Assembly: GCA_025361325.1 (NCBI GenBank)
Contig: JANYAL010000195.1
Location: forward strand, 1 to 5,453
Reading direction: 5' to 3'
Origin: Bacteroidota bacterium
GTDB lineage: Bacteria > Bacteroidota > Bacteroidia > Chitinophagales > Chitinophagaceae
Length of the DNA stretch: 5,453 nucleotides
A model generated the notes under the pieces. The model was not told where the DNA came from and did not search any database. It saw nothing but the letters and a program-made list of their open reading frames with translations. This document shows, piece after piece, positions 1 to 5,453 of the stretch. Within the stretch, counting starts at the first letter, position 1. Each line of letters starts with the position of its first letter. The translations under genes were made by a program, and so were the position numbers.

Positions 1-147
1 CCAACATATAAACTAGTTTTTGATGTTTACGAAAATCACGGTTATTCAGAAATTAGTACAGATCCAGAAAAACGTGAGACTGATCTTAGACAAGTTTTCG
101 ACTTAGTGTTTACAGCACGTCCTATCTCTTTACAAAAGTTAAAATGA
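1..147 (+). CDS. 3' fragment of an unrecognised AT-rich gene, possibly phage-derived
   Basis: Frame 1 is open from the window edge and ends at TGA 145-147, giving the last 48 residues of a protein that starts outside the window. The visible part is charged and soluble-looking (DVYENHGYSEIS, then DPEKRETDLRQVFDLVF, ending in LQKLK), with no membrane segment or motif I recognise. Codon use is AT-rich (TTA, AGA, AAA, CTT) and unlike the sulfatase and later genes. The stop overlaps the start of the next ORF as ATGA, a tight coupling common in phage and mobile-element operons. The ORF's reality is supported by this coupling and by composition. Its function is unknown and I do not assign one. Confidence 0.6.
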   Translation, partial: PTYKLVFDVYENHGYSEISTDPEKRETDLRQVFDLVFTARPISLQKLK

Positions 148-221
148 ATAAATTGCCTGAGGAGTTAGCTCAAAAACTTAGAGAGCCGTTGCCTGCAATT
201 GCAATTAAGCCGCATCCATCG
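144..221 (+). pseudogene. 5' fragment of a probable phage Rad52/22-like recombination gene, cut at a junction
   Basis: ATG 144-146 overlaps the previous stop. The first 26 residues begin MNKLPEELAQKLREPLP and continue AIAIKPHPS. From memory, Rad52/22-family single-strand annealing proteins of Bacteroidota phages and prophages start like this (a short helix, then a Lys-Pro-His-Pro type stretch) and go on to a conserved segment on Ile-Lys-Ala-Ile-Tyr and Glu-Arg-Leu-Asn. That second segment is absent here: after about base 221 the frame runs antisense through the sulfatase gene, and the remaining codons to base 383 are not credible protein. The gene is therefore cut after its first 20 to 26 codons. 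The family assignment rests on a short similarity and is tentative; the truncation itself is better supported. Confidence 0.4.
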
Positions 222-222
222 A
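183..222. other. Junction between AT-rich phage-like DNA and chromosomal DNA
   Basis: Composition changes here from about 33 percent GC (bases 1-180) to roughly half GC. The plus-strand Rad52-like reading frame loses plausibility after about base 221, and the minus-strand sulfatase ends at 205 before its expected tail. The breakpoint lies between the last credible codon of each gene, so a few bases of shared sequence are likely. No integrase site, target duplication or terminal repeat is visible. Either a true recombination or deletion at a prophage edge or an assembly chimera would explain it. Confidence 0.6.
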
Positions 223-1989
223 TGAATCCAGTAAGTCCCTCCCCAGCGTGGAATTCAGGTAAGGTTGCTGAACCATACCTGCCACGGTGGGCAGGATGTC
301 GATCTGTGATACCGTTTCCTTTCTCCATTGGTGCTTCAGCAGGGCGGGGGCATAGAAGAGCAGGGGGATATGTTCATCGCTGAGCCGTTGTTCGTTCCAG
401 GCCTTTGGATACAGGGCCGCTGCATTGCCCTCCACGCCATGGTCGCCGGTAAAGATAAAGATGGTATTATCAAAGTAAGGTGACCGCCTCGCCGAGTCCA
501 TGAATCGTTTAAAACAGAAATCTGTGTAGGTAAAGGCATTGAATTCCTCCTGGGAATCGAAACCGTATTTCTTCAGTGTATCCGGCTGAATAAGCCTGGT
601 TACAAAATCACTGTCCTCTTCAGGGATATTGAAGGGGCGGTGGTTGTCGGCCGTTTGGATGATGGCGAAGAAGGGTTTTTTCTGAGTAGCCAGCACACTG
701 TTGGCCTGCAGGAAGAGGTTTTTGTCGCTGATGCCCCACACATTCAGGTTCTGCACATGATAACTCCCTTCTTCATAGATATGCACGTCATGGATATTAT
801 TGATGAGCCCGTTGAAATTGTTGAACTGGCTACGCCCCCCGATGAAATAGAATTTCTCATAGCCCACGAAATCGTTGATGATGGTGCGCTGGTTAACGGA
901 AGCCTCATTGCGGGTAGCGAATCTCGACAACTGCACATCCGGTATGCCGGTAACGATGGCGAATACACCCCTGGCCGTTCCGAAAGTGGGAGAAAAGGCG
1001 CGCTCGAAAAAAATACCGTTCCGGCAGAGTTCATGGAAGTAGGGCGTACTGTTGAGCGCATTACCACTCATACTGCTCTTGTACATGCTGAAGCTCTCGC
1101 AGATCACCAGTACCACATTGGGCTGGCTTTCCAATGCCCTGCTGCCGGGGTGCACCAGGCGGTCATAAGCAGGCATACTTTTGCTCGTTGCAGGGATGCC
1201 CAGGAATTGGTACACCTGCGGGTAATATTTTTTGGCCTGGGTATTATAGTCGGGATCGCGGAAACGCAGGGTGGTGAAAAAGTTCTGCAGGGGGTTCAGG
1301 GCCAGGTTGCTTTTGAACTCATCGTTGAGGTCAAAGGCCCGGTAGATGTCGAGCGGTTTCAGGGTAAGGAATCCGTACATGAACCAACCCAGGATGAGTA
1401 TGGTGGTCAGGTGCCAGCTGCGTCGGTAGGCGAACATGTGGGTGTTCACGTTCTTCTCGGCAATATCAACATGGGTGCGGCGGAACATCCATACCATCAT
1501 CAGCACCGCGCCAAATAGTCCGATGAGGATCCACACCACCGGGTAGCTCTGCCATACCATTTGCAGGCTTTCCTTCGGATCTTCAGCAAAGATCAGTGCA
1601 TCTGCATTAAGGCGTGCGTTGATATAGGCAAACTGTCCGAAATCGGCCCCATAGAAGAAGAGTACCAGCAGGGTGATGATGCCCAGGTACAAAGTCCAAC
1701 TTCTCTTGCTCCTTTCGCTGTAAAATGGGGAGAGCCTGGGGAAAAGGGGAAAGACTGCGATGGGGACAAGAATGAAGGCGATCCAGCGGAGGTCATATTT
1801 TAGCCCGAGCCAGAAAGCAGGGATCAGTTCAAATAAGCCGATATTACCGGGTTTGAAACAGATCACCGTGGCGATACGAAATGCTGTGAATATGCCCAGG
1901 TAGATCAGGAAGAGCATAACGATCCATTGGATCGTCCTGGGAACCCTCCACCGGATGAGTTTCTGGTTATATTTTCTTAAACCGAACAA
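205..1989 (-). CDS. LTA synthase/MdoB-like membrane sulfatase, probably C-terminally truncated
   Basis: This is a 594-residue inner-membrane phosphoglycerol transferase-like protein of the LtaS/MdoB type (COG1368). About five transmembrane segments lie at roughly residues 20-45, 50-83, 98-115, 148-169 and 192-211. A sulfatase-fold domain facing the periplasm starts near residue 290. Expected active-site residues are present: Glu298 in ICESF, Thr338 in FGTARG (the position of the catalytic threonine), His450 in DNHRPF, Asp516-His517 in TGDHGVEG, and His540 in DEHIPLLFYAP. The family moves phosphoglycerol from phosphatidylglycerol to an acceptor; in a Gram-negative the acceptor may be a periplasmic glycan or a lipid, which cannot be told here. 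The start is TTG at 1987-1989, because no in-frame ATG lies between the upstream TGA stop and the first membrane segment. The protein ends abruptly after LGRDLLDSS; relatives usually continue about 40-50 residues, and the end coincides with the foreign-looking DNA, so the tail is probably lost. Confidence 0.88.
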   Translation of the reverse strand: MFGLRKYNQKLIRWRVPRTIQWIVMLFLIYLGIFTAFRIATVICFKPGNIGLFELIPAFWLGLKYDLRWIAFILVPIAVFPLFPRLSPFYSERSKRSWTLYLGIITLLVLFFYGADFGQFAYINARLNADALIFAEDPKESLQMVWQSYPVVWILIGLFGAVLMMVWMFRRTHVDIAEKNVNTHMFAYRRSWHLTTILILGWFMYGFLTLKPLDIYRAFDLNDEFKSNLALNPLQNFFTTLRFRDPDYNTQAKKYYPQVYQFLGIPATSKSMPAYDRLVHPGSRALESQPNVVLVICESFSMYKSSMSGNALNSTPYFHELCRNGIFFERAFSPTFGTARGVFAIVTGIPDVQLSRFATRNEASVNQRTIINDFVGYEKFYFIGGRSQFNNFNGLINNIHDVHIYEEGSYHVQNLNVWGISDKNLFLQANSVLATQKKPFFAIIQTADNHRPFNIPEEDSDFVTRLIQPDTLKKYGFDSQEEFNAFTYTDFCFKRFMDSARRSPYFDNTIFIFTGDHGVEGNAAALYPKAWNEQRLSDEHIPLLFYAPALLKHQWRKETVSQIDILPTVAGMVQQPYLNSTLGRDLLDSSMDAA

Positions 1990-2043
1990 GACTGCGAATA
2001 TACCATTTATCGATCAGGGGCGGAAGAGATCCGTCAACGGTTT

Positions 2044-2069
2044 GATACCATGCTTGTACGAATGGTATC
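2044..2069. repeat. Perfect 8-base inverted repeat in the divergent spacer
   Basis: GATACCAT (2044-2051) and ATGGTATC (2062-2069) are exact reverse complements separated by a 10-base loop. The site lies 55-80 bases upstream of the sulfatase start and about 140 bases upstream of the PAP2 start. No T-run follows on either strand, so it does not look like an intrinsic terminator. An operator for a dimeric regulator, or a hairpin in the sulfatase mRNA leader, are both possible; one copy in one window cannot decide. Confidence 0.4.
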
Positions 2070-2171
2070 CGGGGCCTTTGCAATTTATTTTATGCATCCA
2101 TTTACGATTGCCATACAGGCAGGATGAACGCACTAAAGAATTATTTAATCCCTCACCTGATATAGATTAAT

Positions 2172-2179
2172 TATTTTTG
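2172..2179 (+). promoter_or_regulatory. Candidate Bacteroidota -7 promoter box for the PAP2-CorC operon
   Basis: TATTTTTG matches the Bacteroidota sigma-ABfr -7 consensus TAnnTTTG exactly and ends 28 bases before the PAP2 ATG, giving a short leader of about 20-25 bases. The -33 position (about 2149-2152) has no TTTG, so the promoter is only half supported. No comparable TAnnTTTG box was found on the minus strand for the sulfatase. Confidence 0.4.
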
Positions 2180-2207
2180 AACATCGTATTCCGGTATTTC
2201 AAACTAC

Positions 2208-2771
2208 ATGCAGCAACTGCTTTCATACGACAGGGACCTGTTCAGACTTATCAACAGCCGCTGGAACAACAATTTCTTCGACTGGCTGATGCCATGGCTG
2301 CGTAATGCGAACGTATGGTTCCCCCTGTATATTTTTCTACTGGTGCTGGTACTGGTGAATTTTAAAACGACTGGCTGGATATGGCTGCTATTTGCAGCCG
2401 GCACTGTCATCTGCACCGATTTTGTAAGCAGCAAACTCATCAAAGAAACGATCTGGCGCATCAGGCCCTGTAATGATCCCGACCTGGCTTCCTGGATCCG
2501 GGTGCTGGTGGGATACCGACCTCAGAATTCCAGTTTCACCTCTTCGCATGCAGCCAATCATTTCGGTATGGCCATGTTCTTCTTTACTACATTGATCAAA
2601 AGGTTCGAACATTGGCCCAAACTGTTCTTCCTGTGGGCATTCGGTATATCGTATGCGCAGGTATACGTAGGGGTGCATTACCCGCTGGATATTTTTTGCG
2701 GCTCACTGGTGGGGTTGGGTATCGGATACCTGACAGGCAGATCATTTAACAATAAATACGCTTTGAACTGA
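2208..2771 (+). CDS. PAP2-family membrane phosphatase with variant catalytic motifs
   Basis: This 187-residue integral membrane protein belongs to the type 2 phosphatidic acid phosphatase family, which removes phosphate from lipid phosphates such as undecaprenyl-, phosphatidylglycerol- or phosphatidate-type substrates at the membrane surface. Motif 1 is complete: K79 with R86-P87 in KETIWRIRP. Motif 2, normally PSGH, reads TSSH at 111-114, keeping His114. Motif 3, normally SRxxxxxHxxxD, reads AQVYVGVHYPLD, keeping the nucleophile His157 and Asp161 but with Gln151 where Arg is usual. I recall similar variants in other Bacteroidota PAP2 proteins, so they may mark a subfamily rather than inactivity. 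Hydrophobic segments lie near 37-51, 55-71, 118-130, 138-155 and 160-177. ATG 2208 has no Shine-Dalgarno sequence, as is usual in this phylum. The CorC-type gene follows after five bases, so the two are probably co-transcribed. The substrate cannot be inferred. Confidence 0.88.
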   Translation: MQQLLSYDRDLFRLINSRWNNNFFDWLMPWLRNANVWFPLYIFLLVLVLVNFKTTGWIWLLFAAGTVICTDFVSSKLIKETIWRIRPCNDPDLASWIRVLVGYRPQNSSFTSSHAANHFGMAMFFFTTLIKRFEHWPKLFFLWAFGISYAQVYVGVHYPLDIFCGSLVGLGIGYLTGRSFNNKYALN

Positions 2772-2776
2772 ACCTT

Positions 2777-4078
2777 ATGACAGAAGTATTCATTTTATTC
2801 CTGCTTATCTTATTGAACGGATTGCTGGTCATGAGCGAGATCGCCCTGGTGAGTGCACGCAAGGGCAGGCTGGAGGGTATGGCCAATAAGGGAGATGCAA
2901 AGGCCAGGGTGGCGCTCACACTGGCAGAGAACCCCGAGAAATTCCTCTCCACCGCCCAGATCTTCATCACACTCATCTCTATCATTACTGGTGTGTATTC
3001 AGGTGAGAAATTCAGTCATTATTTTCAGCCCTATATTGAAAAATTTGACATACTACGGCCCTATGCCAATACCATCGCCACCGTACTCATCGTTATCATT
3101 GTCACCTTCCTTTCCATCATCATCGGCGAGCTCATCCCCAAACGCATGGGTATGTTACGGGCAGAAAGGATCGCCAGGCTGGTGGCTGGTCCCATGAACT
3201 TTCTATCTGTGATCACCCATCCCGTGGTATGGCTGCTCTCCAGGATCAGCAACCTCTTCTTCCTCCTGATCAATATCAAAAAATCATCCGACAGCGCCGT
3301 AACCGAGGAGGAAATAAAGGCTATGATAACAGAAGGGAGTGAACATGGCACGATCGAGGAAGAGGAAAAGGAGATCATCGAACGGGTGTTCCACCTGGGC
3401 GACAGGAATATCACATCACTGATGACACACCGCACAGATATCATCTGGTATGATGCCAGGGAAACGGTGCAGCAACTGAAAGACAGGTCGGACGCCATCG
3501 TGTATTCCAGCTACCCCGTATGCGAGGACACGGTGGATGAGATCAGGGGTATCATCCATATTAAAGACCTGCTGAAAGCATCACCCACAGACCTGTTATC
3601 ATCACTGGCAAAACCTGCTTTGTTCGTACCGGAGAACAATACCGCTTACCAGTTGCTGGAAAAATTCAAAGATACCAGGACCCATGCAGCATTTATTGTG
3701 AATGAATACGGCACCCTGGAAGGTATGATCACCCTCAACGATATACTGGAGGCTATCGTGGGCGATGTTCCCCAGACCGGGCAGGAAGAATACGGCATTA
3801 TGGAAAGAAAGGATGGCACTTTCCTCGTAGACGGGCAGATACCTTTCTTTGATTTCCTCAGCCGTTTTGAGCGAACGGCCTGGGCCAATGAGGATGATCA
3901 TGATTTTGATACCCTGGCCGGTTTTGTACTGCATGAACTGGAACATATTCCAGTTACCGGTGAAACCTTTGGATGGCGGGGCTTCGATTTTGAGATCGTA
4001 GATATGGATGGGCAAAGGATCGATAAACTAATAGTGCATATATCAGATGCAATAAAAGAGGATATGGAAGAAGACTAG
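2777..4078 (+). CDS. CNNM/CBS/CorC-type transporter (hemolysin family, TlyC/CorC-like)
   Basis: This 433-residue protein has the full three-part layout of the family. The N-terminal CNNM (DUF21) membrane domain spans about residues 1-170, with the hallmark stretches LLNGLLVMSEIALVSARKG and GELIPKR (117-123) and hydrophobic segments near 3-26, 57-75, 96-117 and 140-166. A pair of CBS domains covers about 210-330; the second carries the typical NEYGTLEGMITLNDILE (309-325). A CorC_HlyC domain covers about 345-425, including FDTLAGFVLHELEHIP. The family includes magnesium/cobalt efflux or homeostasis proteins (CorC, MpfA, PaeA), with CBS domains usually sensing nucleotide or Mg. The 'hemolysin' label is historical and not a supported function. 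Length is normal and I see no damage. Gliding protein GldE has the same architecture, but no gldD neighbour is visible, so I do not use that name. It lies five bases after the PAP2 gene with no promoter between them. Confidence 0.92.
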   Translation: MTEVFILFLLILLNGLLVMSEIALVSARKGRLEGMANKGDAKARVALTLAENPEKFLSTAQIFITLISIITGVYSGEKFSHYFQPYIEKFDILRPYANTIATVLIVIIVTFLSIIIGELIPKRMGMLRAERIARLVAGPMNFLSVITHPVVWLLSRISNLFFLLINIKKSSDSAVTEEEIKAMITEGSEHGTIEEEEKEIIERVFHLGDRNITSLMTHRTDIIWYDARETVQQLKDRSDAIVYSSYPVCEDTVDEIRGIIHIKDLLKASPTDLLSSLAKPALFVPENNTAYQLLEKFKDTRTHAAFIVNEYGTLEGMITLNDILEAIVGDVPQTGQEEYGIMERKDGTFLVDGQIPFFDFLSRFERTAWANEDDHDFDTLAGFVLHELEHIPVTGETFGWRGFDFEIVDMDGQRIDKLIVHISDAIKEDMEED

Positions 4079-4092
4079 TTTTGGGTGATAAT

Positions 4093-4112
4093 AAACTGCA
4101 AGCTGCAGGTTT
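4093..4112. repeat. Short hairpin in a CTGCA-rich repeat patch
   Basis: AAACTGCA (4093-4100) pairs with TGCAGGTTT (4104-4112) through eight pairs with one bulged G and a three-base loop, AGC. It starts 15 bases after the CorC-type stop. No T-run follows on the plus strand, so a terminator role is doubtful. A remnant of a dispersed repeat is as likely. Confidence 0.35.
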
Positions 4113-4162
4113 CAGGAAATAAGCCAGTTGCAAGTTCGTTTTGTTTTATCCGATACGGAAGA

Positions 4163-4193
4163 AAGGGAAGTTTAATTTTTTCAAACTTTCCTT
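4163..4193. terminator. Possible bidirectional transcription-end hairpin
   Basis: AAGGGAAGTTT (4163-4173) pairs with AAACTTTCCTT (4183-4193) over 11 pairs with one G-U, around a nine-base, T-rich loop. It sits between two convergent genes, where a shared terminator is expected: 84 bases past the CorC-type stop and 74 bases past the DUF6702-type stop. The weakness is that neither strand has a T-run straight after the stem, so this is not a textbook intrinsic terminator. Confidence 0.4.
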
Positions 4194-4267
4194 AAGCAGG
4201 CAGCTTATTCATTCCTCAATCTTATAATAAAAGCCTTTTTTCTTCCCATTGAAGGGCGCAATGTGTC

Positions 4268-4816
4268 TCACCATTCAAATTCCGCCTTCTCTTCCGGGTT
4301 CACCAGCCTTGTACTCTTTCTGTTACCGTTCACGATAACATGAAGCAGGCTGATCTGCTGATCTTTATACTCGTATAAAAGATTGTCGGTGATCTCGATC
4401 CGCTTTACTGACGGCACATTATTCACCTGGTAGTAGCTGGTGATACCTTCTTCCTGTTGTTCATAGCCGATGAATTCCATGCCAACGGGCCTGCCGTCGA
4501 CCTTCAGGTGCAGGTGTTTTTGCACGTATTCACTCACCAGTTTGTTCATGGCGGTTTTGTCCTTTGGATGTATCAGGTCCACATAACCGGAATAGATCTT
4601 GCGGAGTGTCTTTTCAAAATCGTCTGTAAATATCTTGCAGCTTATCTCCAGTGTCCTGTCCTTTGTATTGTGTTCTATTTCCGTAACACTCATGTAGATG
4701 GGGTGAAGGGCCAGGGGCGCCTTTCCTTTATGAGTAAAGCTATTGCCTGCATCGGAAACCTCCTGTACATATAGCGCTGGAAGCAGGACCAACCATTTAA
4801 ATAATATTGATACCAT
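4268..4816 (-). CDS. DUF6702-type secreted protein of unknown function
   Basis: This 182-residue protein matches, by recognition, the Bacteroidota DUF6702 family. The N-terminus has a hydrophobic run (about residues 4-17, ILFKWLVLLPALYV) that could be a signal peptide, with mature protein probably starting before His38. The family-like core begins HPIYMSVTEIEHN (38-50) and continues with LEISCKIFTDDFEKTLR (56-72). The rest is mixed beta-rich sequence and ends in the typical short tail KAEFEW. A single cysteine (60) is present outside the signal region, and no lipobox is seen. Start ATG 4814-4816 puts the hydrophobic run right at the N-terminus. The family is often encoded beside HupE/UreJ-like proteins in this phylum, as it is here in divergent orientation, hinting at a shared role. 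No reaction is known to me. Confidence 0.75.
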   Translation of the reverse strand: MVSILFKWLVLLPALYVQEVSDAGNSFTHKGKAPLALHPIYMSVTEIEHNTKDRTLEISCKIFTDDFEKTLRKIYSGYVDLIHPKDKTAMNKLVSEYVQKHLHLKVDGRPVGMEFIGYEQQEEGITSYYQVNNVPSVKRIEITDNLLYEYKDQQISLLHVIVNGNRKSTRLVNPEEKAEFEW

Positions 4817-4865
4817 TTGGCAAAGAAGATCGTAAAAAACCTTTTCTTTATTGATATTTGAGCAC

Positions 4866-4873
4866 CAAAGCTA
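4866..4873 (-). promoter_or_regulatory. Candidate -7 promoter box for the DUF6702-type gene
   Basis: Read on the minus strand, the bases are TAGCTTTG, an exact match to TAnnTTTG, 50 bases before the DUF6702 ATG. No TTTG stands at the expected -33 distance. For the divergent HupE-like gene the best plus-strand candidate is GATATTTG (4853-4860), with one mismatch. The two boxes nearly abut within the 85-base spacer, so the two promoters would probably influence each other. Confidence 0.4.
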
Positions 4874-4901
4874 ACACAAACCGTCAATTGTATACTGTTC
4901 C

Positions 4902-5453
4902 ATGGGCGATTTAGGATTTTATTTTGATATGGGCTGGCACCATATTATGGACTGGGAGGCACTGGACCACCTGCTATTTATTACTGCCCTGAGTGCGATC
5001 TACCTGGTCGGTAACTGGAAAAAAGTGCTGATCCTCGTCACCGCATTCACAATCGGTCATTCCCTTACCCTGGCCCTCAGTGTATTTGATCTGATTCGCG
5101 TCAGCAGCAAATGGGTGGAGTTTCTGATACCCTGTACCATCATTGCCACTGCAGTCTTTAATTTCAGGCAAAAAGATTTCAGGGCCCGTTCGTTACGGCT
5201 CAATTATTTCCTGGCCTTGTTCTTTGGTCTGATACACGGATTGGGTTTTGCCAATGCCATACGGTTCATGCTGGCCAAAGACCAGCATATCGGCTGGGGC
5301 TTGTTTGGGTTCAATGCTGGACTGGAAGCCGGGCAGATCGTTGTGGTAACCGGTATTCTGCTCACAAGCTACCTGGTGGTAAATGTGGCCGGGCTGAAAC
5401 GTGAAGGGTGGGTCTGGACTTTGTCGGGTCTGGCTTTTTGCATAGCTTCGAAG
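4902..5453 (+). CDS. HupE/UreJ-like membrane protein, C-terminus beyond the window
   Basis: The frame from ATG 4902 is open to the window edge (184 codons, no stop) and is probably only a few residues short of complete. The protein is very hydrophobic, with segments near residues 24-36, 41-61, 72-87, 101-120, 136-161 and 168-183. HupE/UreJ-type hallmarks are visible: His13-His14 followed by Asp22-His23 (WHHIMDWEALDHLLF), His53 in AFTIGHSLTLAL, His112 in FFGLIHGLGFA, and Glu142 in FNAGLEAGQ. Characterised HupE/UreJ proteins are nickel or cobalt permeases using a His/Asp-His motif in the first membrane segment. Here the spacing between His14 and Asp22-His23 is longer than the described HX5DH, and no hydrogenase or urease gene is in the window, so nickel transport is not established. 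ATG 4902 is chosen because the motif starts soon after it; no Shine-Dalgarno sequence is seen. Confidence 0.85.
   Translation, partial: MGDLGFYFDMGWHHIMDWEALDHLLFITALSAIYLVGNWKKVLILVTAFTIGHSLTLALSVFDLIRVSSKWVEFLIPCTIIATAVFNFRQKDFRARSLRLNYFLALFFGLIHGLGFANAIRFMLAKDQHIGWGLFGFNAGLEAGQIVVVTGILLTSYLVVNVAGLKREGWVWTLSGLAFCIASK

Larger units (their letters stand above)
4079..4267. other. Intergenic region between convergent genes
   Basis: This 189-base stretch separates the 3' ends of the CorC-type gene and the DUF6702-type gene. I find no credible ORF or RNA gene in it. It holds two hairpin-forming sequences, listed separately. It also has a repeated GCAAG/CTGCA-rich patch (about 4093-4136) that resembles the degenerate 'GCAAGCTGCAAG' repeats I recall from intergenic DNA of Chitinophagaceae; that resemblance is from memory and unconfirmed. 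Confidence 0.5.

Noticed and set aside
222..383. Continuation of the Rad52-like frame through the sulfatase region
   Set aside because: After the junction the residues (RAGCRSVIPFPF and similar) are antisense to sulfatase codons and do not look like protein; only the first 20-26 codons are kept.
640..1518. A 292-codon open frame on the plus strand, opposite the sulfatase gene
   Set aside because: It lies wholly antisense to a gene with clear membrane and active-site motifs. Its translation has no recognisable domain and reads like the complement of biased codons.
3061..3498. A 145-codon minus-strand frame opposite the CorC-type gene
   Set aside because: It is antisense to conserved CNNM and CBS sequence, very serine-rich, and has no motif; other minus-strand frames here (3602-4015, 3646-3888) were rejected for the same reason.
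4690..4887. A 65-codon minus-strand frame overlapping the start of the DUF6702-type gene and its promoter region
   Set aside because: It is out of frame with the DUF6702 core. The in-frame ATG at 4816 already gives a plausible signal peptide, so no frameshift is needed.
4974..5171. A minus-strand frame opposite the HupE-like gene
   Set aside because: It is antisense to well-marked membrane segments and conserved His residues, and has no recognisable features.
1..5453. CRISPR array, tRNA, rRNA, riboswitch, or intact insertion sequence
   Set aside because: I saw no regularly spaced repeats, no tRNA-like cloverleaf or rRNA sequence, no transposase and no terminal inverted repeats on either strand.

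Overview
The window looks like chromosomal DNA of a Bacteroidota bacterium, probably from the Chitinophagaceae or a close relative. The evidence is gene content (a DUF6702-type protein next to a HupE/UreJ-type membrane protein, and a Bacteroidota-style PAP2 phosphatase), the near absence of Shine-Dalgarno sequences, and -7 boxes of the TAnnTTTG type. The placement rests on recognition by eye, not on a database search.

Layout. Bases 1 to about 200 differ from everything else: they are AT-rich (59 G or C in the first 180 bases, about 33 percent). They hold the tail of one unrecognised gene and, overlapping it by ATGA, the start of a second gene whose first 26 or so residues resemble Rad52/22-type phage recombination proteins. 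Near 183-222 this segment runs directly into the 3' end of a minus-strand LTA synthase/MdoB-like membrane sulfatase (205-1989), which appears to lack its usual C-terminal tail. Both genes break at the same place, so this is either a real recombination or insertion junction or an assembly chimera.

A 218-base divergent spacer (1990-2207) with a perfect 8-base inverted repeat separates the sulfatase from a plus-strand pair: a PAP2-type lipid phosphatase (2208-2771) and, five bases later, a CNNM/CBS/CorC-type transporter (2777-4078). A gene-free stretch (4079-4267) follows, with two hairpins. Then comes a minus-strand secreted DUF6702-type protein (4268-4816), divergent across 85 bases from a HupE/UreJ-like membrane protein (4902 to the window end, incomplete).

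Themes. Almost every complete gene acts at the envelope. The sulfatase and the PAP2 enzyme could both act on phosphoglycerol or lipid-phosphate metabolism at the outer face of the inner membrane. The CorC-type protein probably moves divalent cations. The HupE-like protein has conserved His/Asp residues suited to binding a metal. I see no strong case for a new multi-gene system. The junction near base 205 and the motif deviations in the PAP2 protein deserve the closest look.
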